Part shown: positions 28,230 to 36,507 of the stretch, one piece after another
Numbering within the stretch: position 1 is the stretch's first letter
How the letters are laid out: each line of letters starts with the position of its first letter
NCBI RefSeq assembly: GCF_002150765.1
Contig: NZ_MUYM01000004.1
Span: 124,001-188,000 of the forward strand
Length of the DNA stretch: 64,000 nt
Direction: 5' to 3'
Origin: Lentzea kentuckyensis
Lineage (GTDB): Bacteria; Actinomycetota; Actinomycetes; Mycobacteriales; Pseudonocardiaceae
Made by a program: the position numbers and the translations under genes
Notes under the pieces: model-generated
Databases searched by the model: none
Told to the model about the DNA's origin: nothing
The model's input: the letters and a program-made list of their open reading frames with translations, nothing else

Positions 28230-29870
28230 ATGCGCACACTAGCTCTGGCGGTGCTGTCCACAATGGTCAGTGCGGTCCTTGTCGTTCCTGCCGCACAGGC
28301 GTTACCTGACGGACTGGCGCTGACGCCACCGATGGGCTTCAACAACTGGAACACCACCGCCTGCCGCGCCGAGTTCAACGAGGCGATGGTCAAGGGCATC
28401 GCCGACATCTTCGTCAACAAGGGCCTCAAGGACGCCGGCTACGAGTACGTCAACATCGACGACTGCTGGGCCGAGAAGTCCAGAGACGCCCAGGGCAAAC
28501 TGGTGCCGCACAAGACCCGGTTCCCCAACGGCATCAAAGCCGTCGCGGACTACGTGCACTCCAAGGGCCTGAAGTTCGGCATCTACACCTCGGCCGGCAC
28601 CAAGACGTGCAACAAGGACAACGGCTTTCCCGGCGGTCTGAACCACGAGGAGTCGGACGCCCAGCAGTTCGCGTCGTGGGGCGTCGACTACCTGAAGTAC
28701 GACAACTGCAACAACCAGGGCGTCGACGCGAAGCAGCGCTACCGCAAGATGCGTGACGCGTTGAAGAAGACCGGACGCCCGATCGTCTTCTCGTTGTGCG
28801 AGTGGGGTCAGAACAAGCCTTGGGAGTGGGCGTCCGACACGGGCCACCTGTGGCGCACGACCGGTGACATCAACGACACCTGGCCGCGCACGATGGACAT
28901 CTACGAGAAGAACGTCGTGCTGGATTCCTACGCCGGTCCCGGGCACTGGAACGACCCCGACATGCTTGAGGTCGGCAACGGCAAGATGTCCGCTGTTCAG
29001 TACCGCAGCCACTTCTCGCTGTGGGCCGTCATGGCCGCGCCGCTGCTGATCGGCTCGGACCTGCGCAAGGTCAGCGCGGACACGTTCACCATCCTGGAGA
29101 ACAAAGACGTCATCGCGCTCGACCAGGACAAGCTCGGCAAGCAGGGCAAGCGGATTCGCACGACCGGCAAGACCGGTCTCGACGTGATCGTGAAGCCGCT
29201 GGCCAACGGCGACAAAGCCGTGGCGCTGTTCAACAAGTCCGGCTCGACGCAGACGATCTCGACGTCCCTGTCCGAGATCGGCTTCTCGGGTCCCGCTGTG
29301 TTGAAGGACCTGTGGACGAAGTCCGTCCGCACCACCACCGGTGCGATCTCGGCCTCGGTCCCGTCGCTCGCGACCGTGGTCTACCGCGTGTCGAAGGGTG
29401 ACACCGGCCCGCGCCCGACCCCGCCGGCCGGTGTGTCCGACCTGTCCGCGTTCGAGGCGTCGTCGTCCACGAACGGCTGGGGCCCGGTGGAGATCGACAG
29501 GTCGGTCGGCAACCAGGCCGCCGGTGACGGCAAGGCGTTGACGATCAACGGGGTGACGCATTCGAAGGGTTTCGGCGCGCACGCGGCCTCGGCCATCGAG
29601 TTCTACCTCGGCAAGAAGTGCTCATCGTTCACTGTGGACGTCGGTGTCGACGACGAAGTGGCCGCGGGCAAGGGATCCGTGGTCTTCGAGGTGTTCGCGG
29701 ATTCAACAAAGGTCGCGGATTCCGGACGGTTGACCGGAACCGACCCGGCGAAGAAACTCACCGCGTCACTCAGCGAAGCCGAGAACCTGCGCTTGGTCAT
29801 CACGGACGCCGGTGACGGCATCAATTCCGACCATGGTGACTGGGCGTCTCCGCGGATCACCTGTTCGTAG
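28230..29870 (+). CDS. Secreted GH27 alpha-galactosidase with NPCBM domain
   Basis: A 546-residue exported alpha-galactosidase. The signal peptide runs to about Ala24. The GH27 barrel has LTPPMGFNNWN (31-41), VNIDDCW, the nucleophile D158 in VDYLKYDNC, and the acid/base aspartate in GHWNDPDMLEVG (238-249). After the beta-sandwich a Pro-rich linker (about 392-400) leads to an NPCBM domain (THSKGFGAHAASAIEFYLG, GVDDEVAAG) closely like that of the GH97 enzyme. The start has GGAAAGGAAAG upstream. It shares an operon with the GH95-like gene. Confidence 0.93.
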   Translation: MRTLALAVLSTMVSAVLVVPAAQALPDGLALTPPMGFNNWNTTACRAEFNEAMVKGIADIFVNKGLKDAGYEYVNIDDCWAEKSRDAQGKLVPHKTRFPNGIKAVADYVHSKGLKFGIYTSAGTKTCNKDNGFPGGLNHEESDAQQFASWGVDYLKYDNCNNQGVDAKQRYRKMRDALKKTGRPIVFSLCEWGQNKPWEWASDTGHLWRTTGDINDTWPRTMDIYEKNVVLDSYAGPGHWNDPDMLEVGNGKMSAVQYRSHFSLWAVMAAPLLIGSDLRKVSADTFTILENKDVIALDQDKLGKQGKRIRTTGKTGLDVIVKPLANGDKAVALFNKSGSTQTISTSLSEIGFSGPAVLKDLWTKSVRTTTGAISASVPSLATVVYRVSKGDTGPRPTPPAGVSDLSAFEASSSTNGWGPVEIDRSVGNQAAGDGKALTINGVTHSKGFGAHAASAIEFYLGKKCSSFTVDVGVDDEVAAGKGSVVFEVFADSTKVADSGRLTGTDPAKKLTASLSEAENLRLVITDAGDGINSDHGDWASPRITCS

Positions 29871-29881
29871 CGTGTTTTTTC

Positions 29882-29925
29882 GGACGGTCTGTGGGTAGCG
29901 ATGTAACGCATCTCACAGACCGTCC
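29882..29925 (+). terminator. Hairpin between GH27 and the LAFTG gene
   Basis: A perfect 12-bp stem (GGACGGTCTGTG at 29882-29893 with 29914-29925) around a 20-nt loop begins 11 nt after the GH27 stop and ends 12 nt before the next ATG. The loop could form a further short GATG/CATC stem. There is TTTTTT just before the stem and TATAT after it. It may terminate the GH operon, or act as a 5'-UTR structure masking the next ribosome site. Confidence 0.6.
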
Positions 29926-29937
29926 TATATTCACCCT

Positions 29938-30591
29938 ATGAAAGCAACTCGGCTCCTCCCTGCCCTCGCCGCAGCCGCCGCGCTGGTGCTGGCCCCCGGA
30001 CTGGGGCTCGCCGATCCCGGTGACGGCAAGGGGAACGGGATCACCAACAATCCTCAGGTCCCACCAGGACAGTCCACCCAGGACACTTCGGTGCCCCAGC
30101 CGCCGTCCAACGCCGACTTCACCGGCAACGGCGCGAACGAGCACGGGCCCTACGACTCGACCCGTGACGGCTCGCCGTCGATGAACGGCAACGGCGAGGG
30201 CGAAGCGGTCGGCAAGCCGTGTGCCGGCTGCGTCGGCAAGGCGGACAACAAGAATCCGCAGGGCCAGCTGCCCGGCGGCTCGGACGCGAACAAGGGTTAC
30301 GAGTGCGACGCCAACCACGGCGTCGGCCGCTCGAACCCGGCGCACACGGGCTGCAAGCCCACCGAGACGACCCCGGAGACCCCGCCGCCGTCGACCAAGA
30401 CCGAGGTTCCGCCGCCACCGCCAGGTGGAGGCGCCCCGCAGGCTCCGGCACCGCAGGTCGTCACGGCCGCTGAGGCCGAGGACCTGGCGTTCACCGGCTT
30501 CGACGTGCTGCCACTGGGCCTCGGCGGCCTCGCGCTCGTGGGCGCGGGTGGCGCGGCCGTGCTGATCGCACGCCGGACTAAGCGCTCCTGA
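29938..30591 (+). CDS. LAFTG sortase-anchored cell-wall protein
   Basis: A 217-residue surface protein. The signal peptide ends near LGLA-D (about 25). The mature part is Gly/Asn/Pro-rich and disordered, with four cysteines (CAGC, YECDAN, HTGC), then a proline spacer (TPETPPPSTKTEVPPPPPGG). The sorting signal is LAFTG followed by a hydrophobic helix and RRTKRS tail, the LAxTG motif used by class E sortases in Actinobacteria. No sortase gene is in the window. Sits behind the GH operon; may display or organise the secreted enzymes, which is inference. Overlaps the convergent methyltransferase by 14 nt. Confidence 0.82.
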   Translation: MKATRLLPALAAAAALVLAPGLGLADPGDGKGNGITNNPQVPPGQSTQDTSVPQPPSNADFTGNGANEHGPYDSTRDGSPSMNGNGEGEAVGKPCAGCVGKADNKNPQGQLPGGSDANKGYECDANHGVGRSNPAHTGCKPTETTPETPPPSTKTEVPPPPPGGGAPQAPAPQVVTAAEAEDLAFTGFDVLPLGLGGLALVGAGGAAVLIARRTKRS

Positions 30592-31321
30592 GGCGGGCAA
30601 CGGCGAGCTGGGTCAGGTACCGCTTGGTGACCCGGCCGCCGTACCGCGTGTCGATGAGCCGCCGGATGTCCGCGATCAACCGGTCGCGGTCCGGCAGCGC
30701 GATGTGGTTCGAATACGTGAGGAGCAGGTCGACGTACGCCTCGGTGTCGTAGGTCTGCTCCCACTCGTACCGGTGGAACTCCGGCTCGTCGAACGAGGAG
30801 CTCTCGTCGAACTCGCGCGGGATGTCGTCGGCGGGCGCGAGCCGGAGGTTCGGTGGCGTGGCAGGATCCCAGCGCTCATAACACTTCTGCACGTCGACGA
30901 AGAACTGCCCGGTTCCGCCCGCGACGTGGTGCGTGGAGATCACGGCCAGTGCGCCGCCGGGCCGCAGTGCCGCGGCGCAACGGGCCATCCGGGTGTCCGG
31001 ATCGAGCCAGTGGAACGCCGTCGCGGACACGACGAGGTCGAACGGTTCTGGCAGCGGCCACTCGTCGAAGTTCGCGACCACCACATGGGCCGCGGGGGCG
31101 TGGGTACGGGCGATGGCGGCCAGTTCCGGGCTCAGCTCGACCGCAGTCACGTCACCGAGCGCGGTGAGCGGCAGCGTGGCCTGGCCGGTGCCAGGGCCGA
31201 TCTCCAGGATGCGCGGGCCGCTCAGCCGGGTGAACAGCTGTGGGGGATAGGTGGGACGGGCCCGGTGGTAGCGGGCCGCGTCCTCTCCGAACGTGGTGCG
31301 CAGGCGCTCTCGGTCGGTCAC
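30578..31321 (-). CDS. SAM-dependent class I methyltransferase
   Basis: A 247-residue protein with motif I LEIGPGTGQATLPL (about 35-48), acidic AVELSPELAAIA (motif post-I) and FDLVVSATAFHWLDPD (motif II/III), typical of the Methyltransf_11/UbiE-like group that works on small molecules. ATG... start overlaps the esterase stop by 4 nt, so it is translationally coupled and belongs to the esterase transcript. Substrate unknown. Confidence 0.85.
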   Translation of the reverse strand: MTDRERLRTTFGEDAARYHRARPTYPPQLFTRLSGPRILEIGPGTGQATLPLTALGDVTAVELSPELAAIARTHAPAAHVVVANFDEWPLPEPFDLVVSATAFHWLDPDTRMARCAAALRPGGALAVISTHHVAGGTGQFFVDVQKCYERWDPATPPNLRLAPADDIPREFDESSSFDEPEFHRYEWEQTYDTEAYVDLLLTYSNHIALPDRDRLIADIRRLIDTRYGGRVTKRYLTQLAVARLRSA

Positions 31322-32445
31322 TCGCCGAATTCAAGCGACCGCGACGGCAGCGCGTCCATCCCGTTTCGGGCGAACCCGGTCCAGATGTCCCGCATGGTCT
31401 TGGCCAGCACGGGATCCGGTTCCTGGCCGGCGAGCATGCCCGCGCCAGCCCAACCGGCCGGGTCGAACAGGAACGGCAGCTCCATGCAGTGGCACGCTCC
31501 CAGCGGCGCGCCGGAAGGCCGCCACCTGAAGTTGTAGGTGGCCGCCTGGCCGCCCGCCGCCGTCCAGTCCACGGCGAGCTGGCGCGCGGGGGCTGCGAAC
31601 ACGAGCTCGGTCACGACCTCCCAGGCATCTGGCTGGTCGGCGACGTACGGGCTGCCGTCGTCGGCCGTGTGCCCGACGAGCAACTCGACCCGCGGTGCCA
31701 CGGCGGCGAGGTCGATCTCCTCCAGCGCTGGACCGAAGGGCATGCCGCCCGCCAGACCGAACCGAGCCGCCATCGCCGGGACTTCCCGCTGCACGGCCAG
31801 CACGTCGTCCACCGGGGTGGAGGCGTCGACGGAGACGAACTCCCGCAGCGCGGCGGTCATCTCCGCCCGTTCTGGACCTCGGGCTCCCATTGGCGGGCTC
31901 TGCATGATCGCGCGGTGGAACAGGTTCTCCGAGGCGGCGGTGAGCATCAACGCGTACACCGAGTCCGCGCCCGCGGACTGGCCGAACGCCGTGACGTTCG
32001 CGGGGTCGCCACCGAAAGCGGCGATGTTGTCGCGCACCCACCGCAGCGCGACGAGCTGGTCGAGCAGACCGAGGTTGTCCCGCAGGTAGCCGAAGATGCC
32101 CAGCCGGTAGCTGACGCTGACCACCACGACGCCCTCGGAGGCGAGCAACGAGGCCTCGTACTTCATGGACTCACCGCTGCCGGTCACGTACGCGCCACCG
32201 TGGAACCAGACCATCACCGGCAGGCCGGAGGCGTCAGCGGGCGCGGTGACCGAAAGCACCTGGCAGTGCTCGTCGAACGACAGGCCCTCGACCGAGTTGC
32301 CGACCACGTGCAGCAGCGAGGACGGCGGCTGCGGGCAGGCAGGGCCGCGCTGGGCGGTGCCGAGGACGCCGTCCCAGGTGACCGGTTCGGGTTCGGCGAA
32401 ACGGGCGGACTTCGCGTAACGAACACCGCGGGTGTTGATCAGCAC
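31318..32445 (-). CDS. Type-B carboxylesterase
   Basis: A 375-residue alpha/beta hydrolase of the carboxylesterase type B family. The oxyanion-hole segment is MVWFHGGAYVTGSGES (about 78-93); the nucleophile elbow FGQSAGADS has G-x-S-x-G; a DE-containing lid follows. It is shorter than the usual 480-550 residues of this family, but no frameshift is seen. No signal peptide, hence cytoplasmic. Starts GTG 32445, divergent from the alcohol dehydrogenase, so it may complete a BVMO ester pathway encoded alongside. Confidence 0.85.
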   Translation of the reverse strand: MLINTRGVRYAKSARFAEPEPVTWDGVLGTAQRGPACPQPPSSLLHVVGNSVEGLSFDEHCQVLSVTAPADASGLPVMVWFHGGAYVTGSGESMKYEASLLASEGVVVVSVSYRLGIFGYLRDNLGLLDQLVALRWVRDNIAAFGGDPANVTAFGQSAGADSVYALMLTAASENLFHRAIMQSPPMGARGPERAEMTAALREFVSVDASTPVDDVLAVQREVPAMAARFGLAGGMPFGPALEEIDLAAVAPRVELLVGHTADDGSPYVADQPDAWEVVTELVFAAPARQLAVDWTAAGGQAATYNFRWRPSGAPLGACHCMELPFLFDPAGWAGAGMLAGQEPDPVLAKTMRDIWTGFARNGMDALPSRSLEFGE

Positions 32446-32460
32446 GGCTCGATACTAAGC

Positions 32461-32523
32461 ATGCGTAACCAATTCCACAGCGTCTCGATTCGGCGCGAAG
32501 ACCTGGACAGGAGGACCATGTAA
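32461..32523 (+). other. Possible leader ORF with terminal start-stop (ATGTAA)
   Basis: Between the divergent esterase and alcohol dehydrogenase there is a strong AGGAGG (32509-32514) three bases before ATG TAA (32518-32523), an immediate start-stop. The same frame is open back to ATG 32461, giving a 20-codon peptide ending RRTM, without its own clear ribosome site. The dehydrogenase GTG lies 31 nt after the TAA behind GAGGAGG. The layout could be a regulatory minimal ORF or a decayed start. Confidence 0.4.
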
Positions 32524-32554
32524 CGGTTGAGCATCGACGAAGAGGAGGCGCCCG

Positions 32555-33592
32555 GTGCGTGCTACGACGATCTACGGCACCCGAGACATCCGCGTTGAGG
32601 AGGTGCCGGACGCGGCGATCAAGGAGGCCACCGACGTCGTCGTGCGGGTCGAGCTCGCGTGCATCTGCGGCAGCGACCTCTGGGCGTACCGCGGCGTGGC
32701 CAAGCGCGAGGGCGGTCAGCGGATCGGGCACGAGTTCCTCGGCATCGTCGACCAGGTCGGCAAGGACGTGAAGAGCGTCCAGGTCGGTGACCGGGTCATC
32801 GCGCCGTTCGTGTGGAGCGACGGCACCTGTGCGTACTGCCAGGCGGGGCTGCAGACGTCGTGCCGCGCCGGTGGGTTCTGGGGCAGCAAGGGCAGCGACG
32901 GCGGTCAGGGCGAGGCGGTCAGGGTGCCGCAGGCGGACGGCACGCTGGTCCGGGTTCCCGCGGACGCGCCGGCCGAGCTGCTGCCCGCGTTCCTGAGCCT
33001 GTCCGACGTCATGGGCACCGGGCATCACGCGGCCATGGGCGCCGGTGTCGGTCCTGGTGCGACGGTCGCGGTCGTCGGCGACGGCGCGGTCGGGTTGTGC
33101 GGCGTGCTCGCGGCCAGGCGGCTGGGGGCCGAGCGGATCATCGCGCTGGGCCGCCACGAGGACCGAGCCAAGATCGCCAAGCTCTTCGGTGCCACGGACC
33201 AGGTCGCCGAACGCGGTGAGGCCGCGATCGAGCGGATCAAGGAGATGACCGGCGGCCTCGGCGCGGCGGCCGTGCTGGAGTGCGTCGGCACCGAGCAGTC
33301 GTGGGAGACCGCGATGGGCATCGTGCGCGACGGCGGCCGGATCGGGTACGTGGGCGTGCCGCACGAGATGCCGGGGTTGCCGCTCGGCAAGCTGTTCGGC
33401 CGCAACATCGCCATCGGTGGCGGTGTCGCGCCGGCGCGGGCGTACCTGCCGGAGCTGCTGGCCGACGTGCTCGCCGGGCGGATCGACCCCGGACCGGTGT
33501 TCGACCGGACGGTCTCGCTCGACGACGTCGCCCAGGGTTACCAGGCGATGGACGAGCGGACCGCCCTGAAGGTCATCGTGCAGCCGTCCTGA
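32555..33592 (+). CDS. Zinc-dependent alcohol dehydrogenase (MDR)
   Basis: A 345-residue medium-chain dehydrogenase. Catalytic zinc ligands are in CICGSDLWAYRG (Cys) and GQRIGHEFLGIV (GHE). Only a reduced structural zinc loop is visible (CAYCQAGLQTSCRAG, three Cys), so it may lack or modify the structural site. The Rossmann motif is VAVVGDGAVGLCG. It oxidises an alcohol with NAD(P)+. GTG 32555 has GAGGAGG upstream. Its end overlaps the convergent BVMO by 20 nt. Confidence 0.9.
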   Translation: MRATTIYGTRDIRVEEVPDAAIKEATDVVVRVELACICGSDLWAYRGVAKREGGQRIGHEFLGIVDQVGKDVKSVQVGDRVIAPFVWSDGTCAYCQAGLQTSCRAGGFWGSKGSDGGQGEAVRVPQADGTLVRVPADAPAELLPAFLSLSDVMGTGHHAAMGAGVGPGATVAVVGDGAVGLCGVLAARRLGAERIIALGRHEDRAKIAKLFGATDQVAERGEAAIERIKEMTGGLGAAAVLECVGTEQSWETAMGIVRDGGRIGYVGVPHEMPGLPLGKLFGRNIAIGGGVAPARAYLPELLADVLAGRIDPGPVFDRTVSLDDVAQGYQAMDERTALKVIVQPS

Positions 33593-35045
33593 GCACGTAG
33601 TCCTCGGCGCGCACGCGCTTGGTCCGCTGCCAGTACCGCCAGGTGAAGCCCGGCCACACGGTGCGGTTCACGCCCTGCGCGTCGAGGTACCAGCTCTGGC
33701 AACCACCCTGGGTCCACACGCCCTTGGTGAGCTTCTGCTGGATCTCGCGGTTGAACTCCTGCTGGGCCTCCGGCCGTACGTCCAGCTCCGCCGCGCGGTG
33801 TTCGTCGAGGAGCCGGAGGCACTGCGAGATGTACCGGATCTGCGACTCGATCATGAACACGACCGAGTTGTGGCCGAGCCCGGTGTTGGGGCCCAGCAGG
33901 AAGAACAGGTTGGGGAACCCCGAGACCGTGATGCCGTAGTAGGTCTCGATCCCCTTCTCCCGCCACTGCTTCGCGAGGTCGACGCCACCCTTGCCCTGGA
34001 TGTCCAGGTAGTCGAACGAGTCGACGACGTGGAAGCCGGTGCCGTAGATGATGACGTCGACCTCGTGCTCGACGCCCGCACTGTCCACGATGGACGATTC
34101 GCGCACCTCGGAGATCTGGTCCGTCACCAGGTCGACGTTCGGGTTGCCCAGCGCGGGGTAGAAGTCGTTGGAGATCAGCACCCGCTTGCAGCCCATGGTG
34201 TAGTCGGGCTTCAGCTTGCGCCGCAACGAGGCGTCCGGCACCTGCTTCTTCATGTGCCGCAACGCGATGCCCTGCGCGAACTGCATGATCTTCGGGTTGA
34301 TCGCGAACCCCAGCGCGGACGACTCGCGCACCCAGTAGACGAAGTTCCGGTAGAGCCGTTGCGTGAAGGGCAAGGCGCGGAACAGCTTCTGCTCGCGGCC
34401 GGTGATCTCGCGGTCGGCCTTGGGCATGATCCACGGCGGCGTGCGCTGGAAGATCTTCATGGAACCGACCTGCTTGGCGATCTTCGGCACGAACTGGATC
34501 GCGGACGCGCCCGTGCCGACCACGGCGACGCGCTTGCCGGTCAGGTCGTAGTCGTGGTCCCACTGAGCGCTGTGGAACGTCCTGCCGTTGAAGGTCTCGA
34601 TGCCTGGCAGCTCGGGGATGTTCGGGATGTGCAACGCGCCGACGCCGGCGACCAGTGCCTGCGCGGTGTACGTGTCGCCCTGCTCGGTCGTGACCTCCCA
34701 GCGCTGGGTGTCCTCGTCCCACTGCGCGCCGGACACCTTGGTGTTGAAGCGGATGTGCGGCCGCAGCCGGTACTTGTCGGCGACCCGCCGCAGGTAGTCC
34801 CAGATCTCGCCCTGCTCGGCGAACATCCGCGACCACTTGGGGTTCAGCTCGAACGAGAACGAGTACATGTGCGACGGCACGTCACACGCGCAGCCGGGGT
34901 AGGAGTTGTCCCGCCACGTGCCGCCGAGGTCGCCCGCCTTCTCGAGCACCACGAAGTCGTGCTCACCGCGGCGCTTGAGCTCGATGGCCATGCCGAGGCC
35001 GGAGAAGCCGGTGCCGATGACGAGCACTTTCGTTTCTCGGTGCAT
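33573..35045 (-). CDS. Baeyer-Villiger-type flavin monooxygenase
   Basis: A 490-residue class B flavoprotein monooxygenase. FAD fingerprint VIGTGFSGLGMAIEL (9-23), GGTWRDNSYPGCACD (41-55), BVMO fingerprint FNGRTFHSAQWD (152-163; F-x-G-x3-H-x3-W-D) and NADPH site VVGTGASA (175-182), with GTGFHVVDSF and GPNTGLGHNSV near the C-terminus. It converts ketones to esters with O2 and NADPH. The start MHRETK at 35045 is preferred over an extension crossing the promoter. Divergent from a TetR gene with paired inverted repeats between, so probably repressed by it. Confidence 0.92.
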   Translation of the reverse strand: MHRETKVLVIGTGFSGLGMAIELKRRGEHDFVVLEKAGDLGGTWRDNSYPGCACDVPSHMYSFSFELNPKWSRMFAEQGEIWDYLRRVADKYRLRPHIRFNTKVSGAQWDEDTQRWEVTTEQGDTYTAQALVAGVGALHIPNIPELPGIETFNGRTFHSAQWDHDYDLTGKRVAVVGTGASAIQFVPKIAKQVGSMKIFQRTPPWIMPKADREITGREQKLFRALPFTQRLYRNFVYWVRESSALGFAINPKIMQFAQGIALRHMKKQVPDASLRRKLKPDYTMGCKRVLISNDFYPALGNPNVDLVTDQISEVRESSIVDSAGVEHEVDVIIYGTGFHVVDSFDYLDIQGKGGVDLAKQWREKGIETYYGITVSGFPNLFFLLGPNTGLGHNSVVFMIESQIRYISQCLRLLDEHRAAELDVRPEAQQEFNREIQQKLTKGVWTQGGCQSWYLDAQGVNRTVWPGFTWRYWQRTKRVRAEDYVLRTAAR

Positions 35046-35071
35046 GGGGGTGTCCCTCCGCTCGCGGGTAG

Positions 35072-35099
35072 CTACTCTGCAGTAGGTTACTCGAAGTAA
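35072..35099. promoter_or_regulatory. Two adjacent inverted repeats, TetR operator candidates
   Basis: CTACT-CTGC-AGTAG (35072-35085) and TTACT-CGA-AGTAA (35087-35099) lie side by side in the 77-bp gap between the divergent BVMO and TetR genes. The arms share the half-site TACT/AGTA. Two sites with common half-sites between a regulator and its divergent target are the usual TetR layout. Confidence 0.65.
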
Positions 35100-35122
35100 G
35101 TTACGAGCGGTAGACTCCGTCA

Positions 35123-35734
35123 GTGACTGCTCCACGCCGCCGCATGCCCAAGGCCCAGCGCATGGCGCAGATGCTCACCGTCGCCGAGGAGATCTTCGCC
35201 GAGCAGGGGTATCTGGCCACGTCGATGGACGAGATCGCCGAACGCGTCGGCGTCTCGAAGCCGATGCTCTACGAGTACTTCGGCTCGAAAGAAGGCCTGC
35301 TCATCGGCTGCGTCCACCGTGCGCGCACCGAACTGCGCGAGAAGACGGCCACGGCGATCGCGGGTGCGGCGAGCCCAGAGGAGTTCCTGCGGCTGGGTCT
35401 GCTGGCGTTCTTCGAGTTCATCGACGAGCACCGCAGGTCGTGGGCGCTGCTGCGGCAGGAAGCGGCCGTGGCCGTGCCGTCGGCGCAGGAGGAGGTCGAA
35501 GGCATCCGTCAGCAGCAGACGGACATGATCGGCGCCGTGCTGGCGTCGTTCTCGCCGGACATCGACCCGCTGGAGGCCGAGGCGTTCGCGGAGATCGTCG
35601 TCGGTGCGACCGAACGCCTGGCGGTGTGGACGGAGCGCAGGCCCCAGGTAGGACCTGCGCTCGCGACCGAGTACGTCATGGCCGTGATCTGGCCAGGTGT
35701 TGCAGAGCGACTTAGTGACATTCCTAGAAGCTGA
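35123..35734 (+). CDS. TetR-family regulator of the BVMO
   Basis: A 203-residue TetR protein. The N-terminal DNA-binding domain is MAQMLTVAEEIFAEQGYLAT followed by VGVSKPMLYEYFGSKEGLLI. The ligand domain contains EFLRLGLLAFFEFIDEHRRSW. The start codon at 35123 is GTG, after a basic N-terminus (TAPRRRMPKAQR). It is divergent from the BVMO gene and likely represses both genes through the repeats at 35072-35099; the inducer may be the ketone substrate, by inference. Followed directly by a long inverted repeat. Confidence 0.9.
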   Translation: MTAPRRRMPKAQRMAQMLTVAEEIFAEQGYLATSMDEIAERVGVSKPMLYEYFGSKEGLLIGCVHRARTELREKTATAIAGAASPEEFLRLGLLAFFEFIDEHRRSWALLRQEAAVAVPSAQEEVEGIRQQQTDMIGAVLASFSPDIDPLEAEAFAEIVVGATERLAVWTERRPQVGPALATEYVMAVIWPGVAERLSDIPRS

Positions 35735-35735
35735 G

Positions 35736-35806
35736 TTCCTGATTGGAGCGAAAAGCAAATTCGCACGGTCGCCCACACCGCGCGCCCTTTTCGCTCCAAT
35801 CAGGAA
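35736..35806. terminator. Long bidirectional hairpin between converging genes
   Basis: A perfect 20-bp inverted repeat (35736-35755 with 35787-35806) with a 31-nt spacer fills the 65-bp gap between the tetR stop (35734) and the gatD stop (35802). The right arm overlaps the last codons of gatD. The arm edges GAAAAG/CTTTTC supply short U-runs in either direction, so a bidirectional terminator is the simplest reading. The perfect arms are unusually long. Confidence 0.75.
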
Positions 35807-36507
35807 GCTGCCCGCACCCGCTCCGCACGCATAGCGGAGACGGCCGGGAGGTCCAGCGGCGCGACCTTCGTGCCCGTGGCCCACTCGATCAGCAGGTCCG
35901 CGAGCTGCGGGTTGCGCGGCAGCACCGGTCCGTGCAGGTAGGTGCAGACGATCCGGCCCTGCACGGCGCCCTCGACGCTGCCGTCGTTGCCGGTGCCGAC
36001 CTTGACGTGCGCGAGCGGCCGGGCGGCCGGGCCCAGGACGGTGCGGCCCTGGTGGTTCTCGAACCCGGTCAGCACGCCCTCGAACAGGCCGTTCGCCGGC
36101 TCGGCGATGACCTCGCCGATCGCGCGGCTGCCGCCGGCGTGCGAGGTCGAGTCGATCAGGCCCATGCCGGGATGGGTGACGTTGTCGGCACGGGTGAAGC
36201 TCTCACCGAAGATCTGGATGCCGGCGCACACGCCCAGCACCACGGCGTTCTTCGTGACGGCGCGCTGCAGGCCGGGGTGCTCGCGCAGGTGCTTCACGGC
36301 CAGCGTCTGGGCGGTGTCCTCACCGCCGCCGACGACGTAGATGTCGCACGAGTCCGGTACCGGCTCGCCGTAGTTGATCGGCACGATCTCGGCTTTGATC
36401 CCGCGCCACGTCATGCGCTTCTCGAGGACCACGGCGTTGCCGAAGTCCCCGTACGTGCCGAGGAGATCCGGCAGCACGAGCGCGATCTGGATTGTCGACT
36501 CACTCAT
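35800..36507 (-). CDS. gatD: Lipid II isoglutaminyl synthase, glutaminase subunit GatD
   Basis: A 235-residue CobB/CobQ-like class I glutamine amidotransferase. The catalytic Cys is in VVLGVCAGIQIFGE and His in CTYLHGPVLPRNP. With MurT it amidates the D-glutamate of lipid II to D-isoglutamine on the cytoplasmic face. Start ATG 36507 overlaps murT by 8 nt, confirming coupling; the ATG 18 nt upstream is less conserved. The right end overlaps a long hairpin. Confidence 0.93.
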   Translation of the reverse strand: MSESTIQIALVLPDLLGTYGDFGNAVVLEKRMTWRGIKAEIVPINYGEPVPDSCDIYVVGGGEDTAQTLAVKHLREHPGLQRAVTKNAVVLGVCAGIQIFGESFTRADNVTHPGMGLIDSTSHAGGSRAIGEVIAEPANGLFEGVLTGFENHQGRTVLGPAARPLAHVKVGTGNDGSVEGAVQGRIVCTYLHGPVLPRNPQLADLLIEWATGTKVAPLDLPAVSAMRAERVRAAS

